Of a DNA stretch of 63,738 bases, positions 49,092 to 57,112 are shown in pieces. Source of the stretch: Treponema sp. (GTDB lineage Bacteria > Spirochaetota > Spirochaetia > Treponematales > Treponemataceae); the NCBI GenBank assembly GCA_016293915.1, contig JAEDCY010000013.1, positions 1 to 63,738 of the forward strand. The letters are read 5' to 3'. The notes below the pieces were generated by a model that had not been told where the DNA came from, made no database searches, and saw nothing but the letters and a program-made list of their open reading frames with translations. Both the position numbers and the translations under genes were made by a program. Numbering within the stretch: the first letter of the stretch is position 1; the number at the start of each line of letters is the position of its first letter.

Positions 49092-52000
49092 ATGGAAATC
49101 GTAATCGCAATTCTCTTTTCTACTGTCATTTCGCTTGGAGTAGGTTTATACTTCCGCATGCTTGGCAAAAAAGATGACCCTCTGGAACGAATCAACAAAT
49201 TTGCAAACAAAAAAACTAATGACTTGAACGAGGCTTTTAATAAGATTCAGACCAGATTCAATACGATTATTTCAGACTTCAATGCTCAGCAGACTCAGGC
49301 TAATGCAGCTGTAAAACTCTTGAAACAGCAGAACGAAGAGTTTAACTCTAAAATGCAGACTTTTGACCAGAGTATAAATGCTGTAAAAAATATTAAGGCT
49401 CAGATTGATGGCTATGCAAATATTCTAAACGAGCTTAATGACATGACTGCTCAGGTTGAAGAAAATCTTGAAAGACTTCATAAAGAAAGCGGCCTTATCA
49501 CTTCGCTCGACGGAAAACTTTCTAAACAGCAGCAGCAGATTGCCCTGATAGAAAAACGTATTCCTGAAGTTTCAAAAGAATTCTCTGTAAAAAATGCCGA
49601 GCAGCTTAAGGCTGTTGGCTCTACCCTCCTTGAAAGTTATGAAAGCCGTGCTGCCCAGCTGGCTTCGGAAATTAAAACTTCTCAGGGCGAAGCAGAAAAG
49701 GCTCTTGATGAAATCAAACAGAGTATTCAAGAAGCATATAATCAGGCTGCTGAAAGTGCAGAAAAACTTGAAAACACTGCCTTTACCCACCTTAGCGAAC
49801 AGGCTCAGCAGAGAACAGACCAGTACCTTAAGGAGCTTGGTGAACAGACTGCTGCCCTTCAGAAAGAGCTTGAAAAACAGACTCTTGCAATCAGAAACGA
49901 TATTACAAACAGAACAGGAATTATTCATTCTGAACTTGAAACTAAAGAAAAAGAACTTATCAAAATGTTTGATGATAAGACTTCTGCCGCTACTGCCTCA
50001 TACAAAGAATCTGAAAACAAACTTATTACAGATGCAAAGGCTAATATCATAAAAATCAATGAAAAGTTCAACGAAAAACTTGGTCAGCTTTCTGAAGTTT
50101 TTTCCGGCAAGGTGGAAGCTCTTCAGACAAAATACAATCAGCAGCTTGAATCTATTGGAGGCCGCAACGATGGTCTTATTGCAAAAACTCTTGCAAGATT
50201 CAACGAAGACAGCAACAAGCTTGAAGCTGAATACACAAAGCAGATGGAAAACATTCAGAAGAAAAATGAAGGTAACTACTCTGCCCTTTCTGAAAAGTTT
50301 GATGATGACTTTAAAAAGTTCCAGAAAACCTATGCTGCTGCTTTTGAAAATGCAACGGCAACTAACAATACAAAGATAAATGAGTTTAACCGTCTTTTTG
50401 TAGAAGAACACAAAAGGTTTGCAGAAGAGCATGAACGTCTGGTTCAGGATTTTTCAGCCTCTCTTAATGAAGCTCAAAGTGACAACGACAGAAAGCTTGC
50501 TGAACTTAAAGGCAGCCAGGACGAACAGATTCAGAGCCTCAACGAAATCTACAATTCTGAATATACAAAAATTAAGGAAGAATACCTTGGCCGCTTTGAA
50601 GGTCTTCAGGATGAATACTCTCAGCAGATTGAAGGGCTTCAGAATGTGTTTGATAACCGCATAGAAGAGCTTTCTAATACTGAAGAAGATTACAAGGCTA
50701 GAATTGAAAATCTCCGCACCCAGCTGGAAACAAGCCTGCGTCAGTGTAATGAGCGCTCAAGCAGTCTGCAGACAGAAATTACAGACATGCAGGAAAAACT
50801 TTCTGAAACTCTCAAACAGGTTGCAGAAGAAGCAACTACTTCTGTTTCTAATGCAGAAGCCTCTGTTCAGGCAATCAAGAGTCAGTGTGATGAAGCAGAA
50901 CGCAAGGCTGCTGAGCTTAAACCTGAACTCGAAGAAAAAATCAGTCAGATGAATATGAGTCTGGACAATGCTCAGAGTGAAACTCTGCAGAAACTCGAAA
51001 GACTCCAGACAGAGACTGAAAATCAGATTAAAACAATTCAGAAGGAAACAGTTCAGTCTCTCAAAGCATTACAGGGTGACACAAACGATCAGTATGAAAC
51101 CCTTAGGAAAGAAACTCTATCAAAAATTGAAAACTTTAATAACGAAACAGAACGTCAGCTTGAAGGCTTTAAGGGAGATACAAGTGCCCGCCTGGATAAC
51201 TTCCAGAATGAGACAAATGTACGCCTCGAAAGCCTTACAAAAATCATTACAGATTCTGTTCGCAAGGCTGTTTCTGAAAGTGAAGTTAAACATCTTAATA
51301 TTCTTGAAAATGTTGATAACCAGCTCAATGCCTACAAAAAAGATATTGAGTACAAGCTTTCTCAGATTCAGGTTTCTGAAAGCGACATTGATACTCTTGA
51401 AAAGAGTCTTAAAGCTGCAATGTCTGAAGTTCAGAACCGTGTATTGCGTGAGTTTGAAGGCTTTACTTCGAATCAAAAACAGAAACACGAAGAATTCAGC
51501 AATACTATTAAAGAAGATTCTGCTGAAATCGAGCAGAAAATTGAAGAAATCAACCGCTCCCTCGACAGCCTCAAAGAAACTGCAACCGGCAGCATGAGTG
51601 CTAAGATTCAGGAATTCGAATCTGAGTTCAACCAGATTCTTTCTACCAAGAGCAATGAAATTGATTCTGACCTTGCTGAATGGAAGCATGAGCTTGATAC
51701 AAAACTTACTTCAATTTCCAACACCTACGAAGATTCACGTAAAAAGGTTGAAGCAAAATATCTTGAAGATTTTAAAACTGGAATTGAAGGCCTTCAAACA
51801 AGAGCTACTGATCAGTACAACAATGTTGCAGCAACAATTGAAAGAACAAAAGCTGAAATGCAGGGATCTATTAAAGACATTCAGGAATTTGTTAATCGAT
51901 TCAAGAGCGACACTGATAATTCCATCAACTCTCTTACAAAGGCTTCTGAAGAAGCTCTTAAGAAAGAGATTGAACACAACAAGGAAATTGTACAGACAAG

Positions 52001-53474
52001 CCTTTCTAAACTTCAGGATGAACTTTTGGGTGACCTCAAAATGTTTGAAGATTCTGTCAGAACAAGACAGGAAACAGGTTCTTCTTCTATTGATGCCGCT
52101 CTTGCAGAATTCAACACCTGGAAGCAGCAGCTTAGAAGCCAGTTTGAAGATTCAGAAAAAATCTTTACTGATGACCTTTCAAAATTCAAAGATTCTGCTG
52201 ATGACAAAATCAAGGAAGAAAGCCAGAAGCTTTTGCAAAATATGAACGACTATGCTGTTTCAGTTCAAAATCAGCATAATGAATTAAACGACAAGATTGC
52301 CGACCTTCAGAATAAAACTGATGCTTCTATAAAAGCATACGAAGAAAAATCTGCGGGCATTTTGAACCAGATGAACGGCATGTACAAGCAGATGCTTGAT
52401 GAAGCAAAGAAACGTCTTGCAGAGCAGGATTCTGCGGCAAAAGAAAGAGCAGATGCCTTTAAGAAAACAATTAAAGAAGCAGAAGACAAAAATGCAGCAA
52501 ATCAGTCGGCATTTACTCTTAAAATGCAGGATAACGCAAACCTTATTCAGACCCGCCTTGGCGAAATCGAAAAGGAATTGCAGGATGTTAAGTCAAACAT
52601 TCACAACTATGAAACTGCAGACAAGATGCGTCGCCAGCTTGAAGCCAATGTTACAGAACTCAACAGCGCCTTTACAAAACTTAAGGGTTATGCAGATTCT
52701 GCTGACAAAATGAATGTTCAGTACACTTCTATCTTAAAGATTAATGAAGAAATTAACCGTCAGCTGGCCGGAATTGAAGCACAGAAAAACCGCGTAACAA
52801 ATCTTGAACAGCAGTTCAATAAGATGCTCGCACTTTCAAGCACAATTGATGAAAGAATCGGTTCTCTTAATACTACTAAAGATGATCTTCAGGCTATGGA
52901 AGTTACTGTACGTAATTACAACGACCGCCTGCAGTATGTTTCTGAACAGTATGAACGCCTTGAAAAAAAGGATGAGGTTATCAACCGTATTAAAACTGAT
53001 GTTGATTCACAGTTTGAAAAGCTTAAGGATCTTGAACAGAGACTTACAAACTGTAACCGCCAGTCAGTTTCTCTTCCACAGGAAATCAAGGAAGTACAGA
53101 ACAGCGTAGATAAGATTCTGCAGAATGGTCCTAAGATTACTGATGCAATTGGTCGTCTTGAAAACCTTGATGCGATTATTGCAGATACAGATAAGAGAAT
53201 AGAAGCTCTTAATTCGGTTACTACAGGTATTAAGAAAACAGAACTTGACCTGCAGGGACTTTCACGTGATGTTGATAAGAAGTTTGAAGTTCTCAACAGC
53301 ATTACAAAACAGGAAAGAGCAAAATCTCCATCAAAGAAGAGCACTTCTTTGAATCCTCAGACAAGCGAAAATGTAAGACAGTTGAAACGACAGGGCTGGA
53401 CAATTGCAGATATCGCAAAGCGCCTTGACCTTACAGAAAACGAAGTTGATTTGATTTTGCAGCTGCCGGAATAA
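49092..53474 (+). CDS. SpiroCoCo-type giant coiled-coil protein
   Basis: The 1460-residue protein has one N-terminal membrane helix (MEIVIAILFSTVISLGVGLYF, 1-21) and an almost unbroken cytoplasmic coiled coil from ~30 to ~1410. There are recurring Glu-rich heptads and repeated phrases such as KLERLQTETENQIKTIQKETVQSL followed by related copies (ETLSKIENFNNETERQLEGF). The last ~35 residues (NVRQLKRQGWTIADIAKRLDLTENEVDLILQLPE) form a small helix-turn-helix-like domain. This architecture is typical of the spirochaete-specific SpiroCoCo proteins, which I recall at about 1000 residues, so this copy appears long. A cytoskeletal or cell-pole role is possible but unproven. Confidence 0.85.
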   Translation: MEIVIAILFSTVISLGVGLYFRMLGKKDDPLERINKFANKKTNDLNEAFNKIQTRFNTIISDFNAQQTQANAAVKLLKQQNEEFNSKMQTFDQSINAVKNIKAQIDGYANILNELNDMTAQVEENLERLHKESGLITSLDGKLSKQQQQIALIEKRIPEVSKEFSVKNAEQLKAVGSTLLESYESRAAQLASEIKTSQGEAEKALDEIKQSIQEAYNQAAESAEKLENTAFTHLSEQAQQRTDQYLKELGEQTAALQKELEKQTLAIRNDITNRTGIIHSELETKEKELIKMFDDKTSAATASYKESENKLITDAKANIIKINEKFNEKLGQLSEVFSGKVEALQTKYNQQLESIGGRNDGLIAKTLARFNEDSNKLEAEYTKQMENIQKKNEGNYSALSEKFDDDFKKFQKTYAAAFENATATNNTKINEFNRLFVEEHKRFAEEHERLVQDFSASLNEAQSDNDRKLAELKGSQDEQIQSLNEIYNSEYTKIKEEYLGRFEGLQDEYSQQIEGLQNVFDNRIEELSNTEEDYKARIENLRTQLETSLRQCNERSSSLQTEITDMQEKLSETLKQVAEEATTSVSNAEASVQAIKSQCDEAERKAAELKPELEEKISQMNMSLDNAQSETLQKLERLQTETENQIKTIQKETVQSLKALQGDTNDQYETLRKETLSKIENFNNETERQLEGFKGDTSARLDNFQNETNVRLESLTKIITDSVRKAVSESEVKHLNILENVDNQLNAYKKDIEYKLSQIQVSESDIDTLEKSLKAAMSEVQNRVLREFEGFTSNQKQKHEEFSNTIKEDSAEIEQKIEEINRSLDSLKETATGSMSAKIQEFESEFNQILSTKSNEIDSDLAEWKHELDTKLTSISNTYEDSRKKVEAKYLEDFKTGIEGLQTRATDQYNNVAATIERTKAEMQGSIKDIQEFVNRFKSDTDNSINSLTKASEEALKKEIEHNKEIVQTSLSKLQDELLGDLKMFEDSVRTRQETGSSSIDAALAEFNTWKQQLRSQFEDSEKIFTDDLSKFKDSADDKIKEESQKLLQNMNDYAVSVQNQHNELNDKIADLQNKTDASIKAYEEKSAGILNQMNGMYKQMLDEAKKRLAEQDSAAKERADAFKKTIKEAEDKNAANQSAFTLKMQDNANLIQTRLGEIEKELQDVKSNIHNYETADKMRRQLEANVTELNSAFTKLKGYADSADKMNVQYTSILKINEEINRQLAGIEAQKNRVTNLEQQFNKMLALSSTIDERIGSLNTTKDDLQAMEVTVRNYNDRLQYVSEQYERLEKKDEVINRIKTDVDSQFEKLKDLEQRLTNCNRQSVSLPQEIKEVQNSVDKILQNGPKITDAIGRLENLDAIIADTDKRIEALNSVTTGIKKTELDLQGLSRDVDKKFEVLNSITKQERAKSPSKKSTSLNPQTSENVRQLKRQGWTIADIAKRLDLTENEVDLILQLPE

Positions 53475-53646
53475 GCCTAAAATCGAAGAACCGTTAAAAA
53501 ACGAGCTGCGACAGCGGGAATGATGGTAAGGCTAAAAATTGCAGTGCAATTTTTTTAACGCCTTGCTATAGAACACCGGCCGCCAGCGGCCTTACACATT
53601 TAGGTTCATCGAAAGAATGGCTCAGAGGCAGGCTGTGCCTGCCGAC
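53475..53646 (+). repeat. Family 2 structured repeat, copy D, with nested family 6 element
   Basis: It starts right after the stop codon (TAAGCCTAAAATCGAAGAAC). A 70-bp family 6 element (53526-53595) interrupts stem 1, then TTTAGGTTCATCG resumes. Arm 2 (GGCAG/CTGCC) lies inside the ispF coding sequence and supplies its last residues. Confidence 0.75.
53526..53595 (+). repeat. Family 6 element nested in family 2
   Basis: The ends GTAAGGC/GCCTTAC, the AAAAATTG/CAATTTTT hairpin and the GGCCG/CGGCC-type hairpin match the 29735-29805 copy in inverse orientation. Confidence 0.7.
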
Positions 53647-54113
53647 TGTAATAAACATACGGTATGCGCTTCTACAGCCTCGGAGGTTCCAACCGGCGGG
53701 AATTTCTCGCCGGTTTTTGCTTTAACAAATATTTGAGATTTATCCACGCCAAGTATGGCCGCAATACTTTCAATTACTTCGCCGCGGCGCCCCAGAAACT
53801 TTGGCTTTTCCAGCTTTATAACACAGTCGAGGTTAACAAGCGACCAGCCGGCAGCCTTTACATCTTTCCACACAGCGCGAAGAAGTTCTGCAGAATCAGC
53901 ATCTTTCCATTTAGAGTCTTCCGGTGGAAAGTAAGAACCGATATCGCCAAGACCCGCAGCCCCCAGCAGTGCATCTGTTATTGCGTGAAGAAGAACATCG
54001 CCGTCCGAATGACCGTCCTCCCCTTTTTCAAAATCAAATGTTATACCACCAAGAATTAAGCGGCGGCCTTCTACCAGACGGTGAAGATCATAACCAAGTC
54101 CTACGCGAATCAT
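53622..54113 (-). CDS. ispF: 2-C-methyl-D-erythritol 2,4-cyclodiphosphate synthase
   Basis: IspF cyclises CDP-ME 2-phosphate in the MEP isoprenoid pathway. The 163-residue trimeric enzyme has the Zn-binding GYDLHRL (Asp 8, His 10) and DGDVLLHAITDALLGAAGLGDIGSYFP, plus KAKTGEKFPPVG near the C-terminus. The last seven residues (SAGTACL) and stop are read from the GGCAG/CTGCC arm of a family 2 repeat, so the native C-terminus may have been replaced. The ATG overlaps the ispD stop (ATGA). Confidence 0.96.
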   Translation of the reverse strand: MIRVGLGYDLHRLVEGRRLILGGITFDFEKGEDGHSDGDVLLHAITDALLGAAGLGDIGSYFPPEDSKWKDADSAELLRAVWKDVKAAGWSLVNLDCVIKLEKPKFLGRRGEVIESIAAILGVDKSQIFVKAKTGEKFPPVGTSEAVEAHTVCLLQSAGTACL

Positions 54114-54784
54114 AATTTCTCCAGATCTGACGGATATGTTATTTTTATATTGTTTACGTCGCCTTTAGTAACAAAAACACGGCCGCAGTACTCGCCCCAA
54201 ATTTCGGTGTCGTCGGTGTATTCGCAGCTGTCGGCCGCTGCGCGGCCGTGCGCCTCGAGAAGTTTATTAAACTGAAAACATTGCGGAGTTTGAACTGCAA
54301 CAAGTTTACTTCTCACAAGGTGTCGTACAATAAAACCATTTTCATCAATTTCTTTTTGAGTATCAACAGGTGTAATTCCAGGAACAGAAGCTCCGTTTTG
54401 TATTGCCGCTTCCAGTGCTTCCAGTATGACTTTCCGGCTCACAAACGGCCTCGCCCCGTCATGAATCAAAACAATATCAGGCTGGCCTTTTATTGCCAGC
54501 AGCCCCTTGTAAACAGACTTTTGACGAGTCTCTGCTCCTTCGGTAATTATAACTTTATCAGCAATACTACCAAGCGCCTCACGGCAAGCAGCCTCTCCAG
54601 CCACCGGACAGGTAACAACAAAATCTGTAATTTCAAAATCTTTACAGGCATTTAAAAAAGTTTCAGCACAGACCGAAAGGACTGTGCCGTTTTTATAGGG
54701 AAGGTATTCTTTTTTTACCCTGCCGCCAATCCTCGTAGAAGAACCGGCAGCAGTAATAAGTATTGCAATTTTAGAATGAATCAT
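54110..54784 (-). CDS. ispD: 2-C-methyl-D-erythritol 4-phosphate cytidylyltransferase
   Basis: IspD makes CDP-methylerythritol from MEP and CTP, one step before IspE and two before IspF. The 224-residue protein begins with the nucleotide-binding ILITAAGSSTRIGGRVKKEYLPY (5-27) and has the family motif VLIHDGARPFVS (~102-113) and ITPVDTQKEID. The ATG at 54784 was chosen because it starts the family N-terminus; it overlaps the carD stop by 14 bases. The order carD-ispD-ispF on the minus strand forms one operon. Confidence 0.95.
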   Translation of the reverse strand: MIHSKIAILITAAGSSTRIGGRVKKEYLPYKNGTVLSVCAETFLNACKDFEITDFVVTCPVAGEAACREALGSIADKVIITEGAETRQKSVYKGLLAIKGQPDIVLIHDGARPFVSRKVILEALEAAIQNGASVPGITPVDTQKEIDENGFIVRHLVRSKLVAVQTPQCFQFNKLLEAHGRAAADSCEYTDDTEIWGEYCGRVFVTKGDVNNIKITYPSDLEKL

Positions 54785-55439
54785 CCTCGTCGTCAAAATC
54801 GTCATCCGCACCCATATCATCTGCTGACTCATCTTCATCATCAGAATCATCTGAATTACGGCGATTGTTTCCGTCAGAAATATCATCCATCAAATCATCA
54901 TCTTCATCATCATCAAGAATCATAGTATGTTTAATTTTTGGAGTTGCTCCCAGCGGCTCAAGCTTTGTATGAATTTCAGCTTCAATATCTTTAGCTGATT
55001 TTCCAAGTGCAAAAGCAATTTCATCTTCAAGTAATTTTTTTGCAGAATCATAAAGCTTGCGTTCAAGGATTGGAAGTTCCTTAACTTTACTTCTGTTGTA
55101 AAGGCAGCGAACGATTGTTGCAATATCTTTTACAGTACCTTTTTTAAGAAGGTCAAGATTCATCTGATAGCGGAGTTTCCAGTCCGAAGTAATCGGTTCA
55201 AAATCATCTGAAAGAAGACTCAGTGCTTCCTGAGCTTCTTTAGCCGAAACAATCTGGCGGATACCAAGGTTCTCTGCATTGTCTACAGGAACCATAACAA
55301 CCATGTCAGAGGCTTCAATATAAATCTTATAATAAAGGGTGGTCTGATCTTTAAAAGTCTTTTCGAAAACTTCCTTTACAATTCCTACACCCTGACTCGG
55401 ATAAACAACCTTCTGGTTAATTTTGAATTTTGTTGCCAT
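54771..55439 (-). CDS. carD: CarD/CdnL-family transcriptional regulator
   Basis: CarD-type proteins bind RNA polymerase beta and stabilise open promoter complexes, often at rRNA promoters. The 222-residue protein has the Tudor-like N-terminal domain (KFKINQKVVYPSQGVGIVKEVFEK, with YYKIYIEASDMVVMVPVDNAENLGIR, ~4-65) and a helical C-terminal domain (~75-165). A long acidic tail (DDDEDDDLMDDISDG...) follows. The ATG at 55439 has no Shine-Dalgarno sequence; TATACT lies ~9 bases upstream, which suggests a leaderless mRNA. It heads the isoprenoid operon and is divergent from argJ. Confidence 0.9.
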   Translation of the reverse strand: MATKFKINQKVVYPSQGVGIVKEVFEKTFKDQTTLYYKIYIEASDMVVMVPVDNAENLGIRQIVSAKEAQEALSLLSDDFEPITSDWKLRYQMNLDLLKKGTVKDIATIVRCLYNRSKVKELPILERKLYDSAKKLLEDEIAFALGKSAKDIEAEIHTKLEPLGATPKIKHTMILDDDEDDDLMDDISDGNNRRNSDDSDDEDESADDMGADDDFDDEDDSF

Positions 55440-55543
55440 ATAGATTAAGTATACCATAAAAAAAAGAAAAATTCAATTTTTTCAATTTTACTTGAATCAT
55501 CTATGTAAATTATGGTATAAATATACAAAGGAAATGTATATTT

Positions 55544-56824
55544 ATGCAAAATGAAATTAACTTTATAGACGGCGGTGTTTGCGCTCCTTTGGGCTTCACC
55601 GCAAACGGTATGCTTTGCCACATCAAGGCAAGCAGAACTAAAAACGATACTGCACTTGTTTATTCAGAAGTGCCTTGTAATGCAGCAGGTGTTTTTACTC
55701 AGAACCGTGTAAAAGCAGAAAGCGTAAAGCTTACTCAAAAACATCTCGCAGACGGTCGCGCTCAGGCTCTTATCGCAATTTCTGGTAACGCTAACTGCTG
55801 TACAGGTGCTCAGGGAGCAGAGAATGCTCTGCGTATGGCTAAGGCTGCGGCTAGCCAGCTTGGCATTAAGGCTGAAGATGTTATCGTATACTCTACCGGC
55901 GTTATTGGTGCCCAGCTGGATGTTACAAAAGTTGAAAACAATGCAGAAGCTCTTGCTAAGGGACTTTCCCGCGACGGTAACAAAGAAGCCCGCATTGCAA
56001 TTATGACTACTGACACTCAGTTTAAGGAGTGCGCTGTTGAATTCACCCTTGGCGGAAAAGTTTGCCACATGGGAACTATGTGTAAAGGAAGCGGCATGAT
56101 TCACATCAACATGGGAACTATGCTTTCTATGATTACTACAGACTGTGCAATTTCAAGCGAAATGCTGAGCAAGGCTCTTCACGAATCTATTCAGGGAACC
56201 TATAACTGCGTAAGTGTAGACGGAGATACTTCTACTAACGACTCGCTTTGTGTACTTGCAAATGGTCTTGCCGGAAATACAGAGATTACCGGCCCTGGCG
56301 CTGATTACGATATCTTCCTTGCAGCAATGAATAAAATGAATCTTGTTATGGCCCGCAAAATTGCTGCTGACGGAGAAGGTGCTACCCGCCTTGTTGAATG
56401 TAATGTTCGCGGAGCCCGCAGCGTTGAAGCAGCACGTGGTCTTGCTAAAGAAATCATCTGCTCAAGCCTTGTTAAAGCTGCTATGTTTGGAAGTGATGCA
56501 AACTTTGGCCGCTTCCTTTGTGCTATGGGTTACAGCGGAATTGAGTTTGACCCGGATAAAACCAGCATCTGGTTTACAAGCAAAAAAGGTGCTAAGCGTT
56601 ATTTTGATAATTATGATGACTTTGAAGTTCACGGAGACCAGAGTGTTCTGGTTTACAAAGATGGTGTTCCTATGAACTTTGATGAAGATAAAGCAAAGGC
56701 AATCATGAGTGAAGAAGCCGTTGAGATTCTCGTTCAGTGTGGAGACGGTTCGGCAGAAGGAACTGCCTGGGGCTGCGACCTTACTTATGATTATGTAAAG
56801 ATTAATGGTGATTATAGAACATAA
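55544..56824 (+). CDS. argJ: Bifunctional ornithine acetyltransferase/N-acetylglutamate synthase
   Basis: ArgJ recycles the acetyl group from acetylornithine to glutamate in arginine synthesis. The 426-residue proenzyme is cut before the catalytic Thr; here the motif is KGSGMIHINMGTMLSMITTD (~183-202), with Gly replacing the usual Ala before the Thr. STGVIG (~116-121) and the C-terminal GCDLTYDYVKIN are also family-typical. AAAGGA precedes the ATG. argB and a GNAT gene follow on the same strand. The last codons form one arm of the terminator, and a 23-bp part of them is duplicated downstream. Confidence 0.95.
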   Translation: MQNEINFIDGGVCAPLGFTANGMLCHIKASRTKNDTALVYSEVPCNAAGVFTQNRVKAESVKLTQKHLADGRAQALIAISGNANCCTGAQGAENALRMAKAAASQLGIKAEDVIVYSTGVIGAQLDVTKVENNAEALAKGLSRDGNKEARIAIMTTDTQFKECAVEFTLGGKVCHMGTMCKGSGMIHINMGTMLSMITTDCAISSEMLSKALHESIQGTYNCVSVDGDTSTNDSLCVLANGLAGNTEITGPGADYDIFLAAMNKMNLVMARKIAADGEGATRLVECNVRGARSVEAARGLAKEIICSSLVKAAMFGSDANFGRFLCAMGYSGIEFDPDKTSIWFTSKKGAKRYFDNYDDFEVHGDQSVLVYKDGVPMNFDEDKAKAIMSEEAVEILVQCGDGSAEGTAWGCDLTYDYVKINGDYRT

Positions 56825-56840
56825 TCACCATTAATCTTTT
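56797..56840 (+). terminator. Terminator overlapping the argJ stop
   Basis: A perfect 19-bp stem has its left arm in the final argJ codons (56797-56815) and its right arm at 56821-56839, with an AGAAC loop that precedes the stop TAA at 56822-56824; TTTT follows. Confidence 0.8.
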
Positions 56841-56844
56841 CGAT

Positions 56845-56946
56845 TTAGGACAAAATAAGCACAGCTTATTTTGTGTGCCATTTTTTCGATGAACCTAAAA
56901 TGACCCGCTTTCGCAGCTCATTTTTTAACGGTTCTTCGATTATTGG
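56845..56946 (-). repeat. Family 2 structured repeat, copy E
   Basis: On the minus strand it begins GCCAATAATCGAAGAACC, with stem 1 AAAATGA/TCATTTT, outer partner GGTTCATCG and arm 2 AAAATAAG/CTTATTTT. It is flanked by the 23-bp duplicated argJ end (56793-56815 and 56947-56969). Confidence 0.8.
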
Positions 56947-56999
56947 CATGTAAAGATTAATGGTGATTATCGTACCTAGGTTATAGGTGCTAGGTTTTA

Positions 57000-57092
57000 G
57001 GTTTTAGGAGAAGGGGGAAGTCTCCCCCTCGTTCCAGCCCGCGTTGCGGTCTTACGCTACCCCCTCTGCGGGCTCGCCGCCCGCAACGCCTG
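57000..57092 (+). repeat. Family 5 GC-rich repeat
   Basis: The lead-in TAGGTTTTAGGTTTTAGG is followed by a GGGGGAAG/TCTCCCCC hairpin and a TTGCGGTCTTACGCTACCCC segment with GCGGG/CCCGC arms. It immediately precedes the argB ribosome binding site and matches the insert in rqcH. Confidence 0.7.
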
Positions 57093-57112
57093 CTATTTAT
57101 AGAGGAATACTT

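Noticed and set aside
49594..52713. Many long overlapping ORFs on both strands within the coiled-coil gene
   Set aside because: They are frame shadows of a Glu/Lys/Gln-rich coding sequence, with Leu/Lys/Arg-rich nonsense composition and no ribosome binding sites.
57044..57112. Longer argB reading frame starting at 57044
   Set aside because: The extra 23 residues are the family 5 repeat; the ATG at 57113 has AGAGGA and the family N-terminus.
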